A stretch of 12,433 bases of DNA, from assembly GCA_034665745.1 (NCBI GenBank), contig JAXDJJ010000048.1, positions 1 through 12,433 of the forward strand. The letters are read 5' to 3'. The notes beneath the pieces were generated by a model. That model saw only the letters and a program-made list of their open reading frames with translations, was not told the DNA's origin and made no database searches. The translations under genes were made by a program, and so were the position numbers. This stretch comes from JAXDJJ01 sp034665745 (GTDB lineage: Bacteria; Actinomycetota; CADDZG01; WHSQ01). Shown piece after piece: positions 1 through 6,446 of the stretch; the stretch's first letter is position 1; each line of letters starts with the position of its first letter.

Positions 1-2
1 TC

Positions 3-1157
3 GCGGCCAACCTCGTCTCGGCCCTCACCTCTCTCTTAGCCGGGCTCGTGCTGGCGAGCATGAGCGACAGGCTCGAAGACGTTCAGGGTTTCTTCATCTT
101 GATCCCGGTTTCGATCGGGATGCGCGGGAACATCTTCGGGGCGTTGTCGGCACGACTCGGTACATCGATCCATTCGGGTCTGTTCGAGATCACCTTCGAG
201 CGCGACAAGCCACTGTTCCAGAACATCTATTCGACGACGTTGTTGACCGTAAGCACTTCGGTCACGATGGGGCTTCTCGCCCGCGGGATCGCAGCGTTGC
301 TTGGTGTCGACACGATCTCGGTCTGGGATTTCATCCTTGTAGCGCTCGTGGGTGGTCTGCTGTCGTCCGCGCTGGTTCTTGCATTCACCATCTGGTTGTC
401 GATCCAGTCGTACCACCGCGGGTGGGACCTCGACTCTGTGGGTGCCGTGCTCGTGACCGCAGTCGGCGACGTAGTCACACTTCCTTGTCTGTTCTTGTCG
501 TCCTACCTCGTTGGCATCAGAGGTTTCACGCCTGTGCTCGGAGGTGTTTCTCTCGTCCTCGGCCTCGGCGCAGTCGTCGTCGGCTGGCGCACCCGAAGAG
601 AGATGGCACAGCGCATCGTGAGAGAGAGCTTCCCGGTGCTGTGCATCGCGATCGTTCTCGATCTCCTTGCCGGAACCGTGGTGCAGAGTCGGATCGCGGA
701 GATCTTCAGCACGTACACCGCATTCTTGATCTTCCTTCCCGGCTTCCTCGAGAACACCGGCGCACTCGGATCGATCCTCGCGGCGCGTCTCGGTACGAAG
801 CTTCATCTAGGTGCGGTGTCACCCACCACGCGGCCGGGGGCACCGGCCTTGTTAGACGGAACGATCGTGGCCGTGCTTGGCATCTTCATCTACTCGGTGT
901 CGGCGGTTACCAGTCTGCTCGTCGCTCAAGTCACGGGTGACCCATATCCGGGGGTTCTGACGTTCCTGGGCGCGGCGATGTTCGGCGGAGTGATGGCTTT
1001 GATCCTTGCTGGGGCTATCGGGTACTACGCCGCGATCGCGTCGTACCGAGGTGGGTTCGACCCCGACAACCAGACGATCCCGTTGGTATCGAGCGGCATG
1101 GACCTGTTGGGAGCGATCTGTCTAGTGATCGCTTTGGTTGTCTTCGGAGTAGCCTAG
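3..1157 (+). CDS. MgtE/SLC41-like divalent cation transporter, 5' end cut off by the window edge
   Basis: Integral membrane transporter, most likely for Mg2+ or a related divalent cation. The frame is open to the window edge, so the gene starts upstream; 384 residues are visible (numbered from base 3). Two homologous halves are fused in one chain. Half 1 has GNIFGALSARLG (42-53) and an acidic motif, WDLDSVGAVLVTAVGD, ending near residue 156. Half 2 has NTGALGSILAARLG (251-264) and FDPDNQTIPLVSSGMD (352-367). The conserved acidic residues in these motifs are those expected to line the pore in the MgtE family. Classical MgtE carries one such domain per chain and dimerises, whereas eukaryotic SLC41 carries two in tandem, as here. 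About ten hydrophobic segments can be read. No CBS or MgtE N-domain follows the membrane part; whether one precedes it cannot be seen. The next gene, a PhoU/TrkA_C protein, probably supplies the cytosolic regulatory part. Family call is firm; the ion is inferred. Confidence 0.88.
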   Translation, partial: AANLVSALTSLLAGLVLASMSDRLEDVQGFFILIPVSIGMRGNIFGALSARLGTSIHSGLFEITFERDKPLFQNIYSTTLLTVSTSVTMGLLARGIAALLGVDTISVWDFILVALVGGLLSSALVLAFTIWLSIQSYHRGWDLDSVGAVLVTAVGDVVTLPCLFLSSYLVGIRGFTPVLGGVSLVLGLGAVVVGWRTRREMAQRIVRESFPVLCIAIVLDLLAGTVVQSRIAEIFSTYTAFLIFLPGFLENTGALGSILAARLGTKLHLGAVSPTTRPGAPALLDGTIVAVLGIFIYSVSAVTSLLVAQVTGDPYPGVLTFLGAAMFGGVMALILAGAIGYYAAIASYRGGFDPDNQTIPLVSSGMDLLGAICLVIALVVFGVA

Positions 1158-1162
1158 GAGGG
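1156..1162 (+). promoter_or_regulatory. Ribosome-binding site of the PhoU/TrkA_C gene, overlapping the transporter stop codon
   Basis: AGGAGGG lies 5 bases before the ATG at 1168 and shares its first two bases with the TAG stop (1155-1157) of the transporter gene. The near-perfect anti-16S match and the overlap imply that the two genes are on one transcript and are translated together. Confidence 0.8.
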
Positions 1163-1167
1163 CATAT

Positions 1168-2367
1168 ATGGACGCAGACGACGGTCCAAGAACCGTCAAG
1201 GGTCTCTTAGCCGAGATCAAGGATTCATCCGAGCTGATGGTCGACCTGGCCTATGCAGCCGTCTTCTTCTCCGACGCGGACCTCGCCAAAGAGGTTGGGC
1301 GCCTGGAGGACCGGATGTTCGGTCACCTCCACGACCTTCGCAAGATCGCGATCTTGGCGGCGCGCAGTCCCGAGGATGCCGAGCACATGGCCCACGTACT
1401 TGGCATAGCTTCTGCGGTCGAGAAGATCGCCGATGCGGCCGACGACATCGCTCGCGTTGTCTCGTCGGGACTGGGGGTTCTCGATGACTTCCGGCGTGAC
1501 CTCCGCCACGCCGACGAGATCGTGTCCAGGATCAAGGTACGCGAGGACTCGGCCGTTATCGGTCGGTCGCTGCGCGATCTCTCGATGCCCGTCGAGATCG
1601 GGATGTGGGTCATCGCGATCCGCAGAGGTGGCGAGTGGGACCTGGACCCCGGCCCCGACTTCGTGCTGGGGTCGAACGATGCCGTGTTGGTGAAGGGCCC
1701 CGAGGATGGAGTTCACCTCGCACGTGAATTGATGGGTGCGCCTCCGATGCCGGAGCTTCCGGATCCTCCCGACGTTGCTTTGACCGACCTCGATCGCGCT
1801 GTCGATCTGCTCGTCGAGATGAAGAACTCGGCCGAGGTTGCCGTCGGACTCGCGTACTCAGCCCTCCTGTTCAACGACCAGGCACTCGCAGCCGAGGTCT
1901 CGAACCTCGAAGCGAGGAGTGACGCCATCCACGACGAACTCGAATCATGGGTGCTGCGGAGCGCGCAGGAAGCGCGCAACCCCGATGACCTACGCGGGCT
2001 GATCCGACTCGCCCACGCGTCCGAGATGATCTTCGACTCAGCTCGGGAGATGACCCGGATGGTCGAGCGCGGCGAAGAGTTGCACCCGGTGATCGCGGCC
2101 GCGCTCGTCGAATCGGACGAGGTTGGACATGAAACGATCGTGTCCGCAGGCTCGATGGCGGATGGAAAGACGATCAAGGAACTCTCGGTGGAGACCGAGA
2201 CCGGGATGTTCGTGCTGGCAGTGCAGCGAGGGCGACGGTGGAACTACCGACCGAAACCGCACTTCCGGCTTCAGGCTGACGATCGTGTCATCGCCATCGG
2301 GCCGGCGGAGGGTGGCGAGGAACTCGACCGCCTCGTCGGCATGCGACGCGAGATGATCGAGGCTTAA
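1168..2367 (+). CDS. Soluble regulatory protein with duplicated PhoU-like and TrkA_C (RCK_C-like) domains
   Basis: Cytosolic protein of 399 residues without membrane segments or signal peptide. It consists of two copies of one unit: a PhoU-like helical domain (about 11-100 and 211-300) followed by a TrkA_C domain (about 120-190 and 319-390). The copies align through KGLLAEIKDSSELMVDLAYA against DLLVEMKNSAEVAVGLAYSA, and through LRDLSMPVEIGMWVIAIRRG against IKELSVETETGMFVLAVQRG. TrkA_C domains usually bind small ligands (nucleotides or ions) in K+ channel and transporter regulators, and PhoU domains act as helical adaptors beside transporters. PhoU plus TrkA_C proteins next to MgtE-like transporters occur in archaea and some bacteria. 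The stop of the transporter gene lies inside this gene's Shine-Dalgarno, so this is very probably its regulatory subunit or gate. The TrkA_N NAD-binding domain is absent, so it is not a complete TrkA. The partner assignment is inference from position; the domains are read from sequence. Confidence 0.85.
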   Translation: MDADDGPRTVKGLLAEIKDSSELMVDLAYAAVFFSDADLAKEVGRLEDRMFGHLHDLRKIAILAARSPEDAEHMAHVLGIASAVEKIADAADDIARVVSSGLGVLDDFRRDLRHADEIVSRIKVREDSAVIGRSLRDLSMPVEIGMWVIAIRRGGEWDLDPGPDFVLGSNDAVLVKGPEDGVHLARELMGAPPMPELPDPPDVALTDLDRAVDLLVEMKNSAEVAVGLAYSALLFNDQALAAEVSNLEARSDAIHDELESWVLRSAQEARNPDDLRGLIRLAHASEMIFDSAREMTRMVERGEELHPVIAAALVESDEVGHETIVSAGSMADGKTIKELSVETETGMFVLAVQRGRRWNYRPKPHFRLQADDRVIAIGPAEGGEELDRLVGMRREMIEA

Positions 2368-2397
2368 CAACTGCTCCGGAAGGGAACAACTACAGAC

Positions 2398-2682
2398 ATG
2401 AGCAAAGAAGAGATCACCCAACCCGACGGATCGCCCACCGAGAGGGCGAACATGCTCCAGAACGTGGGGGCGATGATCGCTGGGCTGATCGCGGTGCGCG
2501 TCGTGACCTACATCGTGACCACCATCTGGCGGCTGGTGACGCGCGAGGAACCACCCCAGATCGACCAGGCCGTCCGCCCCGCGAAGAAGGCGGCATGGAT
2601 CGCTCTTATAGGCGCCTCCACGGGGGCCGCGCGCCAGATGGCTCGGGACAAGATCAAGCCTCCGGTCGACGGAGCGGCGTAG
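2398..2682 (+). CDS. Small membrane protein resembling DUF4235
   Basis: Protein of 94 residues with a polar N-terminus, a clear hydrophobic stretch at about 22-44 (VGAMIAGLIAVRVVTYIV), a W-R-x-x-T-R-E-E-P-P motif (44-53) and a second, weaker hydrophobic stretch at about 64-79 followed by a basic tail. This order of helix, tryptophan, EEPP turn, then Ala/Gly-rich helix with a final arginine patch matches my memory of the actinobacterial DUF4235 family, whose function is unknown. A GGAAGGG motif at 2378-2384 sits 13 bases before the ATG, which is rather far; a second ATG at 2452 (residue 19) is an alternative start that would still keep both hydrophobic parts. It lies 30 bases after the PhoU/TrkA_C gene and 40 bases before the kinase gene, so it is probably in the same transcript. 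Reality of the gene is likely; family assignment moderate; function unknown. Confidence 0.68.
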   Translation: MSKEEITQPDGSPTERANMLQNVGAMIAGLIAVRVVTYIVTTIWRLVTREEPPQIDQAVRPAKKAAWIALIGASTGAARQMARDKIKPPVDGAA

Positions 2683-2722
2683 CCCCTAGCCCGGTGCCCC
2701 TCCACTGGCCCATCATTAGGCC

Positions 2723-3961
2723 GTGGACATCGCAACGAGCTCGTCGAGTGAGGCGCGCTCGGGTCACTACGAACTCCTGCTCGAGCTCGCTTACGGGCTG
2801 AGTGGCAGTCTCGACGTCGGCGAGGTTCTGAAAGAGGCACTTTCTGCCACCCGCAAGTTGATCGAGTTCCGCGGAGGCTCGATCGCCCTGGTCGAGGACG
2901 AACACCTCTCGATCGCCGTGGCGGACCCACCCGTCGGGCCCGAGGTCGCAGCCTTGCGATTGCCCGTCGGTCAGGGCTTGTCCGGACGGGTCGCCTCCAC
3001 CGGTCGATCGATGTATTCGCGGGATCTCCAGAACGACGAGCGGGTCAGTCCTAACGTGCGGTCCCTCGACACGAACTCAACCATCAGGAGCTATTTCGCC
3101 GTGCCGGTGGTCGCGTCGGGTGACATCGTCGGCGTGTTGCAGATCGACTCGGAGAATGTCGACGGGTTCTCGGAAGAGCAGCGGGCGATGGTCGCATCTC
3201 TCGCGCCTCTGATCGGCGCCGCCATCCAGAACGCGAGGGTGTTCACGGAAGAGCTCGAGACGCAGGAACGATTGCTCGAGCTCGAACGATTGCGCTCGGA
3301 TTTCATCTCGATCACGAGTCACGAGCTCCGCACGCCGTTGACACCTCTCCTAGGTTTCGCGGAGCTCCTCGCGACACGGGACGCTTCTGACCTGACTACG
3401 CCCACGACGGAAGTGATCGAGCGTCTCGAGAGCGCGGTCGAGCGTCTGCGCGGGCTTGTCGAGGAATTACAGCGGCTCGCACAGGTCGAAGCGGATGCGC
3501 TGCACCTCAAGAGCCAACCGATCGATCTCGTGACCGTCATCGAAGGGACCGCAACACCGTTCATGGCCGATCGACCGATGCGACTTCACCTCGAGGGTGC
3601 TGGGTACGCGACCGGCGACCCCGAACGCTTGGGGGACGCACTCAGATGTCTGCTGCACAACGCAGTCAACTTCTCGCCCGAAGGAGCGCCCATAGAGATC
3701 ACGACCTCTTCGGACGGCGAGGGAGTAGTGCACATCGACGTCGTTGACGGAGGCAAAGGTGTGCCCGCCGAAGATGCCGAGAAGATCTTCGAGCGGTTCG
3801 CGCAGCGAGAGTCACCGCAGACCCGACAGGTTGGTGGTCTCGGGATCGGTCTCCCCGTTGCCCGGGGCCTGATCGAAGGCATGGGCGGAACCTTGAACGT
3901 CGTGCCGGGCACGCGGGGACGTTTCACGATCACGTTGCCTGTGAGGGGGCCGGATGCCTGA
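2723..3961 (+). CDS. Soluble GAF-domain sensor histidine kinase
   Basis: Cytoplasmic two-component sensor kinase of 412 residues with no membrane helix. Domains: GAF sensor (about 15-173), a short coiled-coil linker (173-192), HisKA dimerisation and phosphoacceptor domain with the H-box SHELRTPL (phosphorylated His200), and a HATPase_c domain. The ATPase shows the N-box (HNAVNFSPEG, Asn313), G1 box (DVVDGGKGVP, from Asp339 region to 348), F-box (EKIFERFAQ, 353-361) and G2 box (GGLGIGLP, 371-378), so it should be catalytically competent. No response regulator is adjacent, making it an orphan kinase; the GAF ligand cannot be told from sequence. The start is a GTG: an in-frame TAG at 2717-2719 excludes anything longer, and no good internal start precedes the GAF domain. 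The ribosome-binding site is weak (only AGG just upstream). Its 3' end overlaps the next, paralogous gene by 8 bases. Confidence 0.92.
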   Translation: MDIATSSSSEARSGHYELLLELAYGLSGSLDVGEVLKEALSATRKLIEFRGGSIALVEDEHLSIAVADPPVGPEVAALRLPVGQGLSGRVASTGRSMYSRDLQNDERVSPNVRSLDTNSTIRSYFAVPVVASGDIVGVLQIDSENVDGFSEEQRAMVASLAPLIGAAIQNARVFTEELETQERLLELERLRSDFISITSHELRTPLTPLLGFAELLATRDASDLTTPTTEVIERLESAVERLRGLVEELQRLAQVEADALHLKSQPIDLVTVIEGTATPFMADRPMRLHLEGAGYATGDPERLGDALRCLLHNAVNFSPEGAPIEITTSSDGEGVVHIDVVDGGKGVPAEDAEKIFERFAQRESPQTRQVGGLGIGLPVARGLIEGMGGTLNVVPGTRGRFTITLPVRGPDA

Positions 3962-4715
3962 TCGCTCCGCCACCGCCGACTTCGAAGCTCTGTTCCCGCA
4001 TTGCGCCGCGATCACTGCGAGTCTCGAGCTGGCCGATGTCGTTCGGACAACACTCTCGGCGGTCAACGACCTGCTCGACTGCGATCAGGTCGTCATCACC
4101 CTTGTCGAGCAGGGCCTGATCAAGGTGCTGGCCGCCGATCCCCCGGTATCGCTGGAGATCATGGAGAACGGACTCGCGATCGGTAGGGGTCTGGTGGGCC
4201 GGGCGGTAGCCGAGCGCATGCCCATCTACTCGCCGGACATCTCCGTCGATCAACGTGTGGTCGAACAGACGCGCCACAGGTGGGATACCGAGGATCGATC
4301 CGTGGTCGCTGTTCCTTTCGCCCAAGGCGATCAGGTGATCGGCGCGATCCACGCCATCTCGAAGCAAGTGGATGCTTTCTCCGAACAGGACCGTGCCCTG
4401 TTGATCGCCCTCGCACCAGCGGTCGCAACTGCGATGCAGAACGCACTGGTGCTGTCGCGCGAGCGAGATTCATGGGACCACCGCCGCAAGCTAGACGCGC
4501 AGAAGTCCGTCTTCATGCGGCTGGCGGCACATGGACTGGAGGAGCCCTTGGCTGGGATCGCCACTCTGGTGCAGCAACTGAAAGGCCAGACCCCGGAAGC
4601 CATGGCGGACACTGCAGGTTTGGTGCTCGGGCGCACCCAACACCTCGCAGAACTCATCGAGGAGGTACTGGCCCTATCCCTCCGCGACAGCTCGGACATC
4701 GTCCTAGTTGATTAG
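3954..4715 (+). CDS. GAF protein with degenerate HisKA-like domain and no ATPase domain (truncated kinase paralogue)
   Basis: Protein of 253 residues, clearly paralogous to the preceding kinase. The GAF domains share an ADPPV motif, a G-x-G-L-x-G-R stretch, the F/YxVP core (AVP at 119-121) and a final LAP...QNA segment. The GAF domain spans about 10-165 and is followed by a helix pair corresponding to HisKA. Its H-box reads AHGLEEPLAG where the neighbour has SHELRTPLTP: the histidine (His193) is kept but the flanking E-L-R-T becomes G-L-E-E. The chain ends right after the second DHp helix, so the N, G1, F and G2 boxes are all missing. The ATG overlaps the upstream TGA by 8 bases and has GAGGGGG at 3943-3949, so translation is coupled. 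The TAG stop ends on the first base of a 24-base copy of the tRNA-Thr 3' end, suggesting truncation by a recombination event. It may act as a partner or phosphate acceptor of the upstream kinase, or may be decaying. Confidence 0.85.
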   Translation: MPDRSATADFEALFPHCAAITASLELADVVRTTLSAVNDLLDCDQVVITLVEQGLIKVLAADPPVSLEIMENGLAIGRGLVGRAVAERMPIYSPDISVDQRVVEQTRHRWDTEDRSVVAVPFAQGDQVIGAIHAISKQVDAFSEQDRALLIALAPAVATAMQNALVLSRERDSWDHRRKLDAQKSVFMRLAAHGLEEPLAGIATLVQQLKGQTPEAMADTAGLVLGRTQHLAELIEEVLALSLRDSSDIVLVD

Positions 4716-4738
4716 TGGAGCCGGGGAGGGGAATCGAA
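4715..4738. repeat. Direct repeat copy 1 of the tRNA-Thr 3' end (att-like scar)
   Basis: These 24 bases are identical to 4781-4804. They match, on the - strand, the whole T-loop, the 3' strand of the T-stem, the 3' acceptor strand, the discriminator base, CCA and one base beyond. The match stops exactly where the T-stem 5' strand would begin, and there is no remaining tRNA body beside it. Tyrosine integrases commonly use this part of a tRNA gene as attB, and integration or excision leaves such copies. The first base is the last base of the TAG stop of the truncated GAF gene. No integrase or element is left between the copies (42-base spacer). The repeat is seen directly; the att role is inferred. 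Confidence 0.75.
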
Positions 4739-4780
4739 GTAGCCGACACCCCTCTACTCCCTGCTCAACTCGCTGCGCTC

Positions 4781-4804
4781 GTGGAGCCGGGGAGGGGAAT
4801 CGAA
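4781..4804. repeat. Direct repeat copy 2, inside the intact tRNA-Thr gene
   Basis: Second copy of the 24-base repeat; 23 of its bases are the 3' part of the functional tRNA-Thr gene and one lies just beyond the CCA. Together with 4715-4738 it brackets a 42-base spacer that contains no recognisable gene. Confidence 0.75.
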
Positions 4805-4857
4805 CCCCTGACCTATTCATTACGAGTGAATCGCTCTACCGACTGAGCTACCCCGGC
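4782..4857 (-). tRNA. tRNA-Thr (anticodon CGT), CCA encoded
   Basis: Reading the - strand gives a complete 76-base cloverleaf: acceptor GCCGGGG pairing with CCCCGGC, TA, D-stem GCTC/GAGC, anticodon stem ATTCA/TGAAT with loop CTCGTAA (anticodon CGT, reading ACG threonine codons), variable loop AGGTC, T-stem AGGGG/CCCCT with loop TTCGATT, discriminator T and genomically encoded CCA. All stems pair perfectly. It lies 36 bases downstream of the end of the propeller gene on the same strand and faces the end of the kinase genes. It probably supplies the minor wobble-free reader for ACG codons, which are frequent in this GC-rich DNA. Its 3' end is duplicated at 4715-4738. Confidence 0.97.
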
Positions 4858-4893
4858 CTGGTGCGGGGGCAGTTTAGCCGTGGAGTAGATGCC

Positions 4894-6375
4894 TCAGGGT
4901 GCTTGGTAGGCGACCACGATGCCGCCGCCATCGCCGCCCTTGTCACAGGTTGCGTAAACGAAGCCCCGGGCAACCGCGACGCCGCCACCCGCGCTCCACA
5001 CGCAATCACCGGTTGACCCCGTGATCATCTTCTTGAGCAACAACTTGCCGGTCTTTTGGTCGAACGCGACCAACTCACCTATGTGGTTGATCGTGTAGAC
5101 CACGCCGTTGGCGATCGTCACCGGTTGGTAATGGCCGATGTCCTCGGGGTACTTGCCGGCCCACCGGGTAGCACCCGTCAAGGCGTTCAACGCGTAGAGC
5201 TTGCCTCCGTTCGGTGCGACGTAGACGGTACCGCCGTCAACTGCACTCGTGGCTGCGTTGCCTCCTGCCGATGCCGGCGCGAGACCTCTCGTCCACACGA
5301 GCTTCATGGTGTCGGCGTCTACTGCGTGGTACTCCCCCGACTTCTGAAGGTCTCCCACCACGACGCGCCCATCCGGCAGCGTGAACAGGTTTGGCGAAGC
5401 ACCGAAGTCCACGTCGCCGCCGCGCTTCGGGTCGTCGTCACGCGTGTGCTTGAACACCCCGACGATCTCTCCGAATGTCTTGCGGTTCTTGTCGACATCG
5501 ATCTTGACGATCGAGTTGTTGAACTTGTCCTCTTTCTGGCCGTACGGGTTCGATGTTCCGAGGTACGCGTAGTGGGACTTCTCATCGATGACCGGCGTCG
5601 TCCAGCTGCCGCCCCCGGCATGCCCGTCGATGAACTGCTCGTTCGTGTACATGTAGGTCGTCTTGATGATCGCTCCGCTCTCCGCATCAAGGATGAAGAA
5701 GGGGGTGTTCGCGTTGCTACCGTCCCCACCCACCGTGGGAGCGAAGATCATCCCGTCGAAGACCCGGATGCTTGCGAGCGCTCCACGCGAACCGGGGTCG
5801 AGGAGGTTCGTCTGCCATAGCTGCGTACCGGTCTGCTCGTCCAGAGCGATCACGGAGGGGACGCCCGAGCCGATGAGCACGTAAACCGTGCCGTTTACGA
5901 CCGTTGGCGCGAACACACCGCCGAAGAAGTTGATGTTCGCCACGGGACCGAGGCTCACTCTCCACACGAGCTTCCCAGTGTCCGAGTCCACCGCGAAGAG
6001 CCACCCCGCGGCGTACTGGTCGAAGTCGATCGGATTGCCCAAGAAGTCGAGGGTCGTCGGTGTGCTGATGGAGGCGGAGGTCATGAAGATGCAGCCATTG
6101 GCTTCGACGGGGGTCGACTGGAAGGCGCCGAGGGTCCCGCCCTCTGCGGTCGAGGCGAACGCCCACTCGGCCTCGAGGTCGGAGACGTTGTCCGGTCCGA
6201 TACGGCTCTCCCTCGGCTGGGTCCGAGTGTTCAGGACGTCGTGTCCGAAAGACGGCCAGTCACCGGCCGCAGAATCGGGTTTCGAGCAGTTGGTAGCGGC
6301 CTGAGCCACGGTGCCACCAGGAACGAACATCGCGATGATCGCGGCGCACACCAGCGCCCAGCCGTACCTCTTCAC
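4894..6375 (-). CDS. Secreted PQQ-type beta-propeller protein (quinoprotein alcohol dehydrogenase-like)
   Basis: Exported protein of 493 residues made of PQQ-like beta-propeller blades. A signal peptide is visible: basic start (KRYGW), hydrophobic core (ALVCAAIIAMFVPG) and a likely cut after AQA at residue 26. The mature part begins with DWPSFGHDVLNT (39-50), the usual opening of this superfamily. Blade motifs of the type A-x-D-x-x-T/S-G-x-x-x-W recur: FAVDSDTGKLVW (127-138), IALDEQTGTQLW (176-187), HAVDADTMKLVW (350-361) and YALNALTGATRW (394-405). GASPNLF (325-331) followed by QKSGEYHAVD resembles polyvinyl-alcohol dehydrogenase-like quinoproteins, but there is no haem CxxCH, and cofactor binding cannot be proven. 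A BamB-like scaffold role is the main alternative. The start is the GTG at 6375, because it begins the signal peptide and has a strong ribosome-binding site; the same frame runs on to 6561 but that would overlap holB and place an Arg/Pro-rich stretch before the signal peptide. Substrate unknown. Confidence 0.85.
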   Translation of the reverse strand: MKRYGWALVCAAIIAMFVPGGTVAQAATNCSKPDSAAGDWPSFGHDVLNTRTQPRESRIGPDNVSDLEAEWAFASTAEGGTLGAFQSTPVEANGCIFMTSASISTPTTLDFLGNPIDFDQYAAGWLFAVDSDTGKLVWRVSLGPVANINFFGGVFAPTVVNGTVYVLIGSGVPSVIALDEQTGTQLWQTNLLDPGSRGALASIRVFDGMIFAPTVGGDGSNANTPFFILDAESGAIIKTTYMYTNEQFIDGHAGGGSWTTPVIDEKSHYAYLGTSNPYGQKEDKFNNSIVKIDVDKNRKTFGEIVGVFKHTRDDDPKRGGDVDFGASPNLFTLPDGRVVVGDLQKSGEYHAVDADTMKLVWTRGLAPASAGGNAATSAVDGGTVYVAPNGGKLYALNALTGATRWAGKYPEDIGHYQPVTIANGVVYTINHIGELVAFDQKTGKLLLKKMITGSTGDCVWSAGGGVAVARGFVYATCDKGGDGGGIVVAYQAP

Positions 6376-6381
6376 TTGAAG

Positions 6382-6387
6382 CCTCCC
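6382..6387 (-). promoter_or_regulatory. Ribosome-binding site that decides the propeller gene start
   Basis: On the - strand GGGAGG lies 6 bases before the GTG at 6375. It is the only good Shine-Dalgarno near this gene's 5' end and matches the beginning of the signal peptide, so it excludes the longer reading back to 6561. Confidence 0.75.
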
Positions 6388-6446
6388 GATTCCGATTCGT
6401 TGCGGTATGGGAGGTTTCGCCAGGGGGGAGACTTCTCCTTCGAGGG

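Noticed and set aside
36..806. - strand open frame of 256 codons
   Set aside because: Antisense to the well-supported transporter; the product is Arg/Asp/Glu-rich without domains.
4739..4780. Remains of a mobile element or of a second tRNA body between the repeat copies
   Set aside because: The 42 bases show no pairing tRNA arms, no integrase fragment and no clear inverted repeats, so nothing more than a spacer can be claimed.
4708..5016. + strand open frame with a GAGEGNRTPD-like peptide occurring twice
   Set aside because: It translates the antisense of tRNA-Thr and its duplicated 3' end; this peptide is a well-known false gene product near tRNA genes. The doubling is explained by the 24-base repeat.
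5056..5820. + strand open frame of 254 codons
   Set aside because: Antisense to the propeller gene; no domain and shadow-like composition.
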